Assembly: GCA_035222895.1 (NCBI GenBank)
Contig: JAVYIG010005374.1
Location: forward strand, 1-64,000
DNA length: 64,000 bases
Direction of reading: 5' to 3'
Source of the DNA: Strongylocentrotus droebachiensis
Taxonomy: Eukaryota; Echinodermata; Echinoidea; Camarodonta; Strongylocentrotidae
The notes under the pieces were generated by a model. That model did no database searches, was not told the origin of the DNA, and saw nothing but the letters and a program-made list of their open reading frames with translations. Below, one piece after another: positions 11,805 through 22,389 of the stretch. Both the position numbers and the translations under genes were made by a program. Within the stretch, counting starts at the first letter, position 1; each line of letters starts with the position of its first letter.

Positions 11805-12451
11805 CAGTGCGTCCCAGAAAAAAACGAAACCGAGAAGTATCGATGTTCTATCATAACTTAATCACAACTATAATTAATGAATGATACATATTTGGAAAGC
11901 TTAGATTCTCCTCTTTCATGTGATGCAACTCAGATAATGCATATTAAACGAATTCGTTTTCACTGGCTGCCTGCCGTATCAATAAACGAAATTAACAAAA
12001 GACTTAACCCCGTTTCGTTGACAATCAGCCGTATTGTCAACGAAACGGAGTTAAGTCTTTTGTCAAATCTGCTTTTTGCTACGGCAGGCACCCAGTGAAA
12101 ACGAATTCGTTTAATAAAATTATGGAAATGCAAGCACTACTTTAAAGAAACTTTGTCATGCCTCGCTCATTTTTCCTGATTGAGGTGTCATATGAAAGGG
12201 CAGAAACTCAACTTTTTAGAAATGTGAATTTTTCTTCGAAATTCAGATACCGCCCGCCAAATGTCTTTTTGGTTTCCTTCCTTCAAATTGCTTTTAATCA
12301 CTCATGCGTGAAATATGCATTATCTGAGTTGCATCACATGAAAGAGGAGACTCTAAGCTTTCCAAATATGTATCATTCATTAATTATGGTTGTGATTAAG
12401 TTATGATAAAACATCGATACTTCTCGGTTTCGTTTTTTCTGGGACGCACTG
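11805..12451. mobile_element. Tc1/mariner-type MITE with long terminal inverted repeats
   Basis: The ends are CAGTGCGTCCCAGAAAAAAA and its complement at 12432-12451, each flanked by TA (11803-11804 and 12452-12453), the target duplication of Tc1/mariner elements. The inverted repeats extend about 140 bases and remain nearly identical. The interior contains a second palindrome (11945-12114). There is no transposase, so movement would depend on one supplied elsewhere. Confidence 0.9.
11945..12114. repeat. Nested palindrome inside the Tc1-type MITE
   Basis: Arms begin and end with TTAAACGAATTCGTTT and its complement and meet near 12030, with a stem of about 75 bases containing CTTAACcCCGTTTCGTTGACAAT-like sequence. 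It abuts one terminal repeat and ends in TTAA on both sides, which could mark a nested element. Confidence 0.8.
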
Positions 12452-12621
12452 TATATCTAAATCATGTTCTTTAAAATTTCCAGCAGGTAATTTCATACAT
12501 TTTGTCCAAATTCCATTTGATAAAAGTTATCTGCTTTATCGAATCTGGCGGAAATTGGCAAAAAAAAGGAAGGTCTTTACATTGAATTTCCTAAAAAAGC
12601 TTTACATTTACAAGTAATGTG

Positions 12622-13010
12622 ACATACAATGGGTTAAATATTGTTCCCTCTTTGCCTTGATCTGTGCTCACTTGATTGTTTGCAGAAGTGCCAGTAGCAG
12701 CCCGCATGGGATCCTGGTTGGACATACCTTTATTGAAAATAAATAAAAGCAAGGCTCATTTAATATCATTTATTAAAAAATAATAGGTCTATAGTTCTAC
12801 GAGACAGACATACTGAAGTATTCATCAATACAAAACCTACAGTAAGAGTTGAATCTAGCATATAACTATCATCAAAATACAAATTGAAAAAATATCTGTG
12901 CTGACTGGTTACTGTCTCCAACTGGAAGTGAACGGACTGGAAATCAGTGACACAAACAGTGGAAATTATTCAGAACTGCTTAATAGAAAACGTAAGGAGG
13001 CATCACATAT
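12622..13010. other. Unclassified sequence
   Basis: No gene, repeat or terminal structure was recognised between the tandem repeat and the foldback half-copy. Confidence 0.4.
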
Positions 13011-13011
13011 T

Positions 13012-14011
13012 TTTTATCCCTAGACAATGTACATGACGCTAGGGTGGTGAAAAAGTTAGCGTAGGGTGGTGAAGAATTAATATTACCATTTATCCATAGA
13101 CAATGTACATGGCGCTATAGGGTGGCGAAAAGTTAGAGTAGGGTGGTGAAGAGTTAATATTCCACTTTATCCATAGACAATGTAAATGGCGGTAGGGTGG
13201 TGAAAAGTTAGCGTAGGGTGGTGAAGAGTTAATATTCCACTTTATCCATCGACAATGTACATCATGATGTGGTAAAGAGTTGAGATCATGAAAAATTATA
13301 TCCATAGAAAATATGTACATGACGGTGACATAATGGTGAATAGTTTCTGTGATTTGGTATTTAAAGAGTCAATGCCCCTTTTCCCAGAGAAAAGGCACAT
13401 TTATTTATTTATTTATTTATTTATGCATTTATGCATTTTCGCAATTTCACAATTCATTGAAGTAAACATCACATGAAAAATGAATATAATATAACAAATC
13501 ATTTCAATTTTGCAATCCAGTTGAATTGACTTCACATGATAAAGAATATAACAATGATTTATCAAAGACATGTTGCAACTAATATACAGTTTGAAGAAAG
13601 AACACACAAAGGTGATGAAACATAAACAAATAGAGCTCGAATCGTTACCACCTTTTAAATATACAACATAATTATGACAAATAAAATTCATGCATGACTT
13701 ATAAATATGGTGCGGGGATATATTGCAATTCAAAAGAAGATAATAACTTTTTAATTTCTAACATACACGAGGTGAGGTCTTGGTATAATTCTTTGATTTG
13801 CCCCTAAGTACTGCGCTTTACCCCCCCCCCCCCCCCTCCCTCCATCACTACTCTCATTATATCCGATCATGCCTGACGGACACATTGCGTGTGTGTAGTA
13901 TAGCGGTTGTATGTGTACAATGCGATCCTTACACTTATCAGATTGGCAATTTTTACACATTGGATGGGCTACCTTCATCTCCGATTAGGTGTGTGAAGAA
14001 AAGCTTCACCC
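13012..14011 (+). mobile_element. FB1 half-copy (solo arm)
   Basis: This reproduces the left arm of FB1: about three 76-bp monomers (13020-13260), then the unique inner domain with the (TTTA)n insertion, the C tract at 13820 and the apex AGAAAAGCTTCACCC. It stops exactly at the hairpin loop with no right arm. Inner-domain identity to FB1 is high. Confidence 0.9.
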
Positions 14012-14264
14012 CCAGTGGGTTTCAAGGAGCGAAAGAACTTCTACAGCGCACGCAAGGTACATACAAATACGTGTGTGGGACTAGATACTCGAGCTGGACT
14101 TTTTGCGTTACTGAAATAGTGCTCAGAATTCAAGTAATTCATCTACTAAATGACAATAGCAGTTAAGCCAAAACAAGTCAAAGGTAAGGACAAGAATCAT
14201 TGCTTATCATTTTAAAGAAATTTTGCATGAAATATCATCAGGAAAGCCATCTAAATAGTAGACC

Positions 14265-14410
14265 TAGAGTCTAGATCTAGACCGAATTTTCCGTCTCTTT
14301 CGTTTGTTAGCCTCTTATTGGGGTAGAGCCGGCCGACCCTACCCCAATAAGATAAGAGGCTAACGAACGAAAGAGACGGAAAATTCGGTCTAACCTAGAT
14401 CTAGACTCTA
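14265..14410. repeat. Near-perfect hairpin, arms about 70 bases
   Basis: Left arm TCTAGATCTAGACCGAATTT.. continues through GTCTCTTTCG and CTTATTGGGGTAG to a short loop around GGCCGGCCG. The right arm returns almost base for base, with one ATAAG-type indel. Multiple BglII/XbaI-like AGATCT/TCTAGA motifs flank it. It is probably a small palindromic MITE; no target duplication was resolved. Confidence 0.85.
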
Positions 14411-14629
14411 CTAGATCTAGATCTCTAAATTTGTCATAAATTACTTGTCTTGAAGACTTGAGATCATGTAAATCTAGATCTAACAAGTTAGACCTAATTA
14501 GCAGATTAGAGACGAACACACCACATGGGCCACATTCAGCATGTTCAGGGCTGCAATCTTCTTCTTCCTTTTGAGTACAAAGTTACAAACCTCTTTACAA
14601 ATTATCGTACTATCATGACTATATTGGGG

Positions 14630-14925
14630 GTGTGTGCAGGTGGACCACTACATTGGGCCGGGTTTCCCCCTTAATTATACAAATAGTGCAGTGGGTTCTT
14701 AACGTGCAAAGGTAGTGACTCTTCTCTACACAGGGCCTCCATTTAACGTCCTATTCGAGGCCGAGGGAGGTTTTCCACTTGATATAACATGCGTCTATGA
14801 ACAAGGGAAGGGGCACGTTAACACACAACGCAGGCTTCAGTCATCCGCCTGGGTGGGAGTCGAACCCGGGAATGGATCTTTGGTTCGACAGACGGACGCT
14901 TTACCGACTGAGCTGAGCGGAAGGT
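14630..14925 (-). mobile_element. tRNA-derived SINE (family S1)
   Basis: On the minus strand the head reads GCTCAGTCGGTAAAGCG (A box) followed by CCGGGTTCGACTCC (B box), an internal RNA polymerase III promoter. The body contains AACGTGCCCCTTCCCTTG and GACGTTAAATGG blocks. A second copy lies at 48170-48468. This is not a functional tRNA gene, since the acceptor stem is not maintained. Confidence 0.85.
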
Positions 14926-15344
14926 TTGATGTTTCCTTAAATTATTAGAGAAAGTAGACGATTCGTTGTACCTTTCTCGACTTGTCTCAATGAAGCTTTC
15001 CCCTCCCGCGCCAAGCGCAGAATACGTTTCATCAAAATATAGAGAAAGGCAGACGATTCGTCGTACCTTTGTTGACTTCAAAAATTTCCCCAAAAATGTT
15101 AAACCTCTGATTTCTTTAGCTGATATTATATTATAGGAAAGTGAAACTCCAAGAAAATACAAGTATTGTAGTTGTAGTCACTCTCGAAGTCGTCAGAAAA
15201 AAAACTTGTCGGCCGAACGACAATACATCTCACCAACTTCAAACTTCTGCATTGATATACATGTAGTACACGAGGATCGAGCAAGAATACCGACACAGCT
15301 GACCCGACATAGCAGCATATTTACCTGTGTCTTTCTTGCTCCAC

Positions 15345-15710
15345 CCAACAACCCCCTCTCTCTTTTACTCCCACTCCTCCTCTCTTTCACCCCCGTTTCT
15401 TTTGTTTCCCTCTTCTCTTTTTTCTTCTTTTTTCCCCTTTTCTTTCTCTTCTTTCTCTTCTTTCTTTTCCTTTCTTTCCCTGTCTTTCTCTTCTTTCTTT
15501 TCCTTTCTTTCCTCTCCTCCCTCTTTTTCTTTTTTCTCTTTCTTTCTTCCTTTTTCTTTCTTCCTTTTTCTTTCTTCCTTTTTCTTTCCTTTCTTTTCCT
15601 TTCTTTCCTTTCTTTTCCTTTCTTACTTTACTTTCCCTTTTGCTTTTCTTTTCCTTTCCCTCTCTTTTTTTCCCTCCTCCTTTTCTCTTTTTTCCCCGAC
15701 GGCAGTGCAA
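15345..15710. repeat. Pyrimidine-rich tract (TTTCTTTTCC)n
   Basis: About 360 bases are almost pure C/T on the + strand, with a degenerate TTTCTTTTCC period. Frames on either strand (poly-Phe/Ser or Lys/Arg/Glu) are artefacts. It could form triplex DNA. Confidence 0.9.
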
Positions 15711-15964
15711 TTTTAGTGACAATATCCTGACAGGTGGGGGGTGTCGCACCCCCTCACCCCCCCTTCAGAGACGCCCATGGTGGTAGCGAAAAGTAATTAT
15801 TTCAAAAGCATATTTCCTTTTGAAAGTGGGCCGTTAGTTTGCAGTTAGGCAGGAATCTTTTGATTACAACTTTTGATTTTGCAAGGAAGATCTAGTTAAG
15901 CAAATGCCTGGCAGCATCGAAGATGGTACAAAGGGAATGAGCTAGATATGACTCCATCTCTTAA

Positions 15965-16380
15965 AACTCCTTGGTACAAATTGGGAAAAACTGATCTGAT
16001 CGATTCCTTAATTCTCCCAACTATATTATTACAATTTAATTACATTTTAGGTGAATGTAAATCCTCACAAAGCAATAAAATGGCTCTACATAACTACATT
16101 CCATTCCAGACAGTTAAGTGTTGACAGAGTTTTTATAGCCTGTTTTATGTCTTTTTTTTTCACGGAAAAACGGTTGGGGAAAATTCAAAAATGGTTGGGA
16201 GAAGTTACTGTTAATCAATGTTAGAGGGTGTCGTACATCGACGCCTTCAAAGAAAGCCATAGATATCTTTGTGGTTTGAGAATTTTTTCAGGATTTTTTG
16301 CAAGTCAGACGGTTAGTACAGTAGTAGGAATATAGTAAGCAATTTTTTTCATCAACCTTCAACAATGTTACCGAATCACT
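15965..16380 (+). repeat. Segmental duplication SD-B, copy 1
   Basis: Collinear with 18745-19095 and, after an interruption there, 19467-19510. Shared phrases include GGGAAAAACTGATCTGATCG, GTTAGAGGGTGTCG and CATCAACCTTCAACAATGTT. The duplicate lies in introns flanking the exon at 17031, so a local duplication took place around that exon. Confidence 0.85.
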
Positions 16381-16381
16381 T

Positions 16382-16919
16382 TAAAGGTGCTATGTCCCTT
16401 TTGCAGCCAACCTCAAATTCTGTAGAACTTTGCAGGAATTATGAATATGTCATGTATGTCATATCTGTGAAATTTAAACGTTAGCAGTGTCCTCATATTC
16501 AAATTATGCAAGGAAACCTGTTTACTTGCTAGACTTCGCTGTCAGACACTATTGAGTGACTGACTGGCCTTTTTTCTTCTTTGGTAATAACATACATGAA
16601 AAGAGTTGTAAAGGGTACATGAGCATTTGTCTACATCAATAACCCACTTCTTGTGATGGCCAAGATTAAACTGTTTGAATCTTTGCGCAGCATAAAACGT
16701 ATGACCATTCGGTACAATTGTCTGAAAATCAAGACTATTACTTTTGGGCTCTATAGCCCTAAAGTCGATTTGACAACTAATAGTCATTATTTTCCCACTT
16801 GAAGACATTTTCAAGCGCTACCTTTTTTAGGGAAGTTCTAAATTAGTATTATCTTTCAAATGCAGTTGGAATTTAACTTTATCATTTTTTGGCCTGCAAA
16901 TGGGACATAGTTCCTTTAA
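16382..16919 (-). mobile_element. MITE-K, full copy with open reading frame
   Basis: Terminal inverted repeats: TAAAGGTGCTATGTCCCTTT at the left and the complement of AAATGGGACATAGTTCCTTT at the right. Length is about 538 bases. Other copies lie at 8567, 21241, 42031, 43340, 53685 and 53861. On the minus strand it carries a 90-codon ORF (16542-16814) also found in two other copies. It inserted next to the end of SD-B copy 1. Confidence 0.9.
16542..16814 (-). CDS. Small ORF carried by MITE-K (90 aa, unknown)
   Basis: The 90-residue product starts MKMSSSGKIMTISC and contains TFYAAQRFKQFNLGHHKKW, VDKCSC and CYYQRRKK. The frame is open in the copies at 42191-42451 (86 aa) and 54021-54473 (N-terminally extended), but broken at 43340 and 8567. 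I recognise no domain. It may be a captured exon, a transposase remnant or a chance frame maintained because the copies are young. Confidence 0.3.
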   Translation of the reverse strand: MKMSSSGKIMTISCQIDFRAIEPKSNSLDFQTIVPNGHTFYAAQRFKQFNLGHHKKWVIDVDKCSCTLYNSFHVCYYQRRKKASQSLNSV

Positions 16920-17030
16920 GGACCCACTGCCATATTCTAAGCATATTTTGTATTACTTTTAATATCGATCTAAAATTCTTTATTTAGGTCTCCTTGTCTT
17001 TCATGTCTTATTACAGTGCCTACCCTTCAG

Positions 17031-17126
17031 GAAGGATGGAAGATGTATGCTTTAACCGAAATGAGGACGTTTTAAGCTGCACAAGCTCAAGCTGTCTTAG
17101 TAACTTTGCTACCCTCCCAGACAAAC
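17031..17126 (+). CDS. Internal exon of membrane-protein gene (Cys-containing, phase 1-1)
   Basis: A pyrimidine tract and CCTTCAG acceptor precede GAAGGATGG, and a consensus GTGAGT donor follows at 17127. The 96-bp exon is phase 1-1 and encodes about 32 residues, including MEDVCFNRNEDVLSC and SSSCLSN, with three cysteines. An alternative acceptor (TTACAG at 17011-17016) would break phase symmetry with the next exon. Its 3' phase fits the transmembrane exon at 19581. The N-terminal part resembles the EDVC..CTCSS part of the exon at 59239. Upstream exons were not identified. Confidence 0.55.
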
Positions 17127-18744
17127 GTGAGTGTATTTATAGCTTACCGTGTAGACTAGGCGTTGTGGCGTGCGCCTGTAATCCAGCTAACAATGGAAGT
17201 TACAAACCGAGTCACGTCTTTCGGATGGTGACGTTTAAAGGTCGGTCCCCAGACGTAAATAATCGTATCTGATTGATACACGTCTGTAAAAACCAAATAC
17301 ACACACACACACACACTGTACTAAGTACGTTTTGTAATTTTTAACGATCCATTAATGAAATAATTCAAGATGACTACACTATACTCTATCATAAAGGTGG
17401 AACAACATTCTGATAAACTAAGAAAATGTACTCCTAGATGAGCTCATATACTTTGCTAGCTTGTGTGCATATATTTGGGTATTATGATGCTTATTGTGAA
17501 TAATAGACGCAGATCTAAAGACTTTTAGACTTTTTAGGCTCTACATGATCTGGGACATGTGATTTTAATTTAATTTCCTTACATTGTATGAACTACTGTA
17601 GATGTTGTAGATCTCCATAGTGTTGTTTTTGTATGGTGCATGAGAAACAACATATTACTAGAGGGATCATCTGATTTTTTTTCAGTATTAATAGTTCTGT
17701 GAAAAAGAGAAACCTTCAAATGCTATCTATTTTAAATGGTATAGACAATTTAGATGTCATCATAAACTTTTATTCATACATACAAAATTACAAATAGGCA
17801 AAACCTAGGAAGGAACTTTTTTTTTACAAACTATAATATAAACTACAAATATAAAGATGTTTGATTGTTGGTTTAATTGTCAACATTTTGTAGACCCCAT
17901 ATTTTTTCCCCAAATTCATATGAAAGTACATTTATATCCATTTAATTCTAAGATAGACCTGTATGTATACACAATTTGTCATGATCCTTTTTTTTGGGGG
18001 GGGGGGGAGGGGAGGGGAGGGAGAGAGGGGGTTAATCCTATCAATCAGTGATATTATTTTAAAACACTAATTTCAAAATAACATATTTTCTAATACTTAG
18101 TGGTCCTTCCTGTTTTGTTTGTTCATTCTGTCATTCTTAAAATTTTTGTTCTTCATTGGATCTGCCCAAATGTATACATTTCTTCTGTCAAAAAACAAAA
18201 TATTGTAGGATATTGTATGATTCATCTAGTACACACAGCATAACTAATGCGTAATGTGCATATTCTGTGTACTTGACATTTCATTAACGGTCATTCTCAA
18301 ATGCAAGGAGAACATTGACTATTTTATGACCATTTCTAAGTTTCCATTATCTGTTGGTCTTAATTGCTATAAAGGTGAAGATATAGGCCTTAAGAATTGA
18401 AAAATAATAACATTTTCATGCAATTTATTGTCAGTCTAACTGCCATGAAGATTCTGACTTGTAGATCATGTACCGTAATACATTTGGCCAATTGTTGTTT
18501 ATTATTCGGTTTTGGAATCATGCTCAGTTGCTAAAAATCGGAGACCATTAAAACACATGAAATAGATATAGATACATGAAACTTAACTACAGTAATATGT
18601 GGTATCAGAAATTGGTCCGAGCCTCAAACTCCTGCTAGTCATTTTGAATTAAGAGAGCATTTAAAAGCAATGCTTTTCAGGAAAATTTGAGTGAAAACGG
18701 ATCATTATTATTCATATTCATATTCATATTCATATTCATATTAA

Positions 18745-19095
18745 TGATACAAATTGGGAAAAACTGATCTGATCGATTCCTTAATTCTCCCAATTATATT
18801 ATTACAATTTAAGCATTTTAGGTGAATGTAAATCGTCACGAAGCAATAAATTGGCTCTTTATACCATTCCAGACATTTAAGTGTTGAAAGATTTTTAATG
18901 GCCTGTTTTATGTCTTTTTTTCATGGAAAACGGTCGGGAAAATTCATAAATGGTTGGGAGAATTTACTGTTAATCACTGTTAGAGGGTGTCGCACAGTGA
19001 CACCTTCAAAGAAAACCATAGATATCTTTGTGGTTTGAGAATTTGTTCAGGATTTTTTGAATGGCAGAGGGTTAGTACAGTAGAAGGAATCTATC
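18745..19095 (+). repeat. Segmental duplication SD-B, copy 2
   Basis: Intronic duplicate of 15965-16330; homology resumes at 19467-19510 after about 370 bases not present in copy 1, including an ATCT microsatellite at 19087. A TTCATA microsatellite (18707-18741) sits at its left edge. Confidence 0.8.
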
Positions 19096-19580
19096 TATCT
19101 ATCTAGATCTATATTATAATTTGAGTAAGGAAATCCATTAAATTTTAAAATCTTTTAGGGTGTTGCACGCCTCCAGCTGAAAAAATGCCAAGTGTCATTC
19201 GTTATGACTGCAGATTGTTCTAAAGGCTGGGATTTTTTAAAATAAGTTGTTTGAAATTTCGAAATGAAATATAAAAACTCAAAATAGTTCATGAAAGAGG
19301 ATGGCTAAATTGAGGATAATAGAATTAGCGATACCTTCAGCATGTATAAAGGAATGGTTCCGCGGTAGAAAACTTCTGAAATATTTCTTTACTAGGTGTA
19401 TGAGATTTCGTCTCTGCAACTTTTTCACCAAGCGAGTGTAATAAGTAACATTTTATACAAAAATTATGCAAATTTTCATCAACCTTCAACAATGTTACAG
19501 AGTCACTACAAGATTATACAAAATAATGTGTTCTCTGACATGTCAACTTAACTTTTGTAATTTCTCAAATCTCTACTCAG

Positions 19581-19683
19581 CCTCTTGGTTGCCAGAAAAG
19601 CACGAAAAAGATGATAAAGATCAACTGGCATGGATTGTTCTTCCTTTAATTGCCTGCGGCATCGTATGTTTTCTTTTTAGGAG
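19581..19683 (+). CDS. Transmembrane-domain exon of membrane-protein gene
   Basis: The exon has acceptor CTCTACTCAG at 19571-19580 and donor AG|GTAAGT after 19683. The 103-bp exon is phase 1-2. It encodes a charged juxtamembrane stretch (EKHEKDDKD) followed by the hydrophobic helix AWIVLPLIACGIVCFLF and then R/S, where the next exon adds basic residues, as expected for a type I membrane protein with a cytoplasmic C-terminus. It joins the previous exon through a proline codon (C|CC) and the next through a serine codon (AG|C). Confidence 0.8.
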
Positions 19684-19780
19684 GTAAGTTTTTAGAAACA
19701 TTTATTCATAAGTTATACAAAAAGTACATTGTAAAACCTCTGTTGACATTACCTGTTTAAGCAAAAGATGATAGTTAAGC

Positions 19781-20006
19781 CAGGGGAGGGGGCTAAAGAG
19801 GGGGCCCGGGAAACAGCCAGCGGGTAAATAAGCAGGGGGGGGGGGGGGAGCACTAATTTTTGTTTTACCCTCAAAAATTTGAAAATCGCACCCTACCTTG
19901 AGCACCAGGGGAGGGGGCCCGTCTCCAAATAAAGGTAAAATTAACATGTTTTTACCCTTTTTTTTTCCTCAGGGAGAGGGCCCAGGACCCCCTGGATCCC
20001 CCACTG
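19781..20006. mobile_element. hAT-like MITE in the intron between TM and tail exons
   Basis: Flanked by perfect 8-bp target duplications AGTTAAGC (19773-19780 and 20007-20014). The right terminus is CCTGGATCCCCCACTG, complementary to the CAGTGG..GATCCAGG type at 30751; the left is CAGGGGAGGGGGC. It contains G tracts but no ORF. Confidence 0.9.
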
Positions 20007-20249
20007 AGTTAAGCATAGATTTAGATAAAATAGATAAAATTATGAATGGAAAACAAATTAAGAAAGGAAAATTTAATGAAAAAATGACTTATAAAGTCAA
20101 ACAGAATTGATACAGGACATTTCAAAATATATAAATATTATGTTCATATTTGAAAAAATGAGATTACTGTTTCATTCTTGCTTGTATGATGTTCCATGTT
20201 GCTACATGTAAGAATACTATGATTTTCATTTTTTCATTTTTATTTGTAG

Positions 20250-20448
20250 CAAGATCAGAAGTTGGATTGCTACTATAAGAGAGAGATCAAAGTGTAGATA
20301 TGGTAAGGACGATACTGATTCTACTCGGTCACATGAAGAAGAAAATCCTTTAGAAGCAAAGAATCCAGATGAAAGAAAAGATGAACAAAAAACTATGCTG
20401 AAATTACCTGGAAATGATTGTGATGGAAGTTCTGCAACTTCTGTGTAA
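20250..20448 (+). CDS. Terminal exon: cytoplasmic tail of membrane-protein gene
   Basis: Acceptor TTTTTATTTGTAG ends at 20249. The first base completes the serine codon started in the TM exon, and 65 codons follow to TAA at 20446-20448. The tail is basic just after the membrane (KIRSWIATIRERSK), then acidic and polar (RSHEEENPLEAKNPDERK), ending SSATSV. No ITIM, ITAM, TIR or PDZ-type motif is certain, although a C-terminal TSV fits the S/T-x-V class I PDZ-ligand pattern. The extracellular part lies upstream. Confidence 0.8.
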
Positions 20449-21240
20449 CTGTAGACCAACTTGATATACAACAGCCCGGTATTCAGTATTTTGATGGAGT
20501 CAATATTTTACCTAGTATTAAGTTTGGCACAGTCGATTGGCTTCATTTTTTTTTCTCTAGATGATAAAATAATCATTGAACTTTTTTACTTTTGAAAGCC
20601 TTCTGTAAGCCTTTCGTAAGCCACACTGCTCTCTTATAGTTATGGTCACACAAAACCAATCCAGAGTTAAGCTCATGAAACATGTTGCATTAAATATATG
20701 CAAGCTTAATTTGCTTTTGCGTAGATTATAATGACCATTGTAATTGAAGGAGTAACCACTGCTAGCCAGTCGAGGCGTTCAAATAATTGGCTCAAATCTG
20801 CTGGCCAGCTTCCTTAGACTTGAAGTAAAATACTTAACCAACGATTCAAAGAATAAAAAAAGTTGAAAACTACTTGAGAAAAATGGTATTTCTGATTTAG
20901 ATATTGAATTGAATACCATCCCAGACCTTAATGATTTATAGAAATGTATTTGTAGCACAAATTAAGGTTAATTTATCAAGCCCTGCATTTGTCAGTACAT
21001 GGTGAATTCGTCTGTGCTATTATGCTTTAATATCTATTCTTTTATTTATATTCTTTTTTGTTAATCATGACGGATATATAGATGGGGTATTAAATATTCA
21101 AAGGTCTAAATTTTGCAAGAACTTTTAAAACTTAATAATCAGAAATTGATGTTTAAAAAAGAAATCAGAAATTGCTGAAGCAAAGCAATGATACTCTTGC
21201 CACATATATGAATTAATCTAAATGTACCATAATGGTTATT
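20449..21240 (+). other. 3' UTR and downstream flank of the membrane-protein gene
   Basis: AT-rich. No canonical AATAAA lies close to the stop; the nearest is GAATAAAAAAAG near 20850. The polyadenylation site is therefore uncertain. No other gene was seen. Confidence 0.4.
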
Positions 21241-21354
21241 TCAGAGCCCCCCTTTTTTAGGGAAGTTCTAAATCAGTATTTACTTTCAAATGCCGTTGGA
21301 ATTCAACATTTTCATTGTTTTTTTGGCCTGCAAATGGGACACAGTATCTTTAAA
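21241..21354 (-). mobile_element. MITE-K, end fragment
   Basis: It contains only the terminal 110 bases of the family, from CCCCCTTTTTTAGGGAAG to TTTGGCCTGCAAATGGGACA and the end CAGTATCTTTAAAGG. The next MITE begins inside this terminus. Confidence 0.8.
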
Positions 21355-21850
21355 GGTAATACAAAGTTTTGGGAAATTTAGAAAATTGGGTGGATAGTGA
21401 TTCTTTACAATTTTGATATATTTGGATGCCTCTGTGGATGTATGACAAGCACTAGAAAATTTAGCCCCTCAAACACTTCTGCTTTCGAGAAAAATTGAAT
21501 ATAATAATTTACCGGTGCTCCTGGTAAATGTTGATAAATTCAAATAGTGCACTGCCTTCGGCTGTACAATGGTAGCTGCGACCATGAAAATCTCAGAATA
21601 TGTAGTTGTGATTTATAATTTCCAAACAGGAAAAGCTAATCGGTCGAGAAACATTGTTTTATAGCCTAATTAATTCCATGACCTTGAGAGGGAGCTATAC
21701 AACATAAAGAGTTTATTATTTACAATTTCATAACTTTAGACTCGATTTCAACCGCGACAACGATCACTGAATATTAGGATTGTATATGCTTCCAATATGT
21801 TCATTTGAACCAAATTCATGACCCTATACCAAAACTTTGTATTACATTTA
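21351..21850. mobile_element. MITE with AATACAAAGTTTTGG ends
   Basis: The ends TAAAGGTAATACAAAGTTTT (21351) and its complement AAACTTTGTATTACATTTA (to 21850) form terminal inverted repeats of about 25 bases. The element is 0.5 kb, has no ORF and directly abuts the MITE-K fragment. Superfamily not assigned. Confidence 0.75.
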
Positions 21851-21859
21851 ACAATATGT

Positions 21860-22385
21860 ATAAAATATAATACAACAACCTGTCAAATACACTATGTAAA
21901 TAGAAATAATTTTCATGTTTTATTGACAAGGCTATTGTGTTAATTAAAAAGTTATCTCGATATCTACACTGGTCAGAAACAGTTTCATTACTGAATTTTT
22001 AATTGTTTGCTGATTTTATTACTGGTTTTATGAACGTATCAACACTCTTTTATTACTATCAACCATACCCTCTTCAACCCTCTTCTTTTTTCCCCGTTTT
22101 TAAAACTTGTTTTTCCTCCTCCTTTTTCTTCTCTTTCTTCTTCTTTCTATTCATTTTATTGTATCAATCTCATTACTAAATATCTTAATTTCATATTCGC
22201 CTATTTTACATAGCACTGTTTGCATTTATTTTATACATTGCAGTTTTATTTGTAAATTTAAGATTTATCAGCTTTTAGCTGTGACTATGATATTTTATCA
22301 ATAAACCTTGTTGATTCAATTCAATTCAATTCATTTCTTGTGGCAGATGGGATCATCTGAGTGCACAGGATCTCCTGGTACATCT
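21860..22385. other. AT-rich flank ending in a TTCAA microsatellite
   Basis: Nothing gene-like was found. ATCAATAAACC at 22296 followed by (TTCAA)n at 22311-22335 looks like the 3' end of an old non-LTR element in + orientation. Confidence 0.4.
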
Positions 22386-22389
22386 TGGC

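Larger units (their letters stand above)
11060..12620 (+). repeat. Three-unit tandem repeat (about 300 bp) interrupted by a MITE
   Basis: Units start near 11080, 11350 and 11680. They share TTTCAAGCGATTG, ACATAAAATATACATTG, GATGACAGGGTCGCAGCCTC, TAAATCATGTTCTTTAA and AGCAGGTAATTTCATAC. The third unit is split by the element at 11805-12451 and resumes after it. No coding potential was recognised. Confidence 0.8.

Noticed and set aside
14541..14574. Possible signal-peptide start (MFRAAIFFFLLS) upstream of the membrane-protein exons
   Set aside because: No consensus donor follows and its phase does not match the exon at 17031; possible only if a further exon intervenes.
15206..15749. ORFs of 120-174 aa over the CT tract
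   Set aside because: Low-complexity on both strands, no splice or start context.
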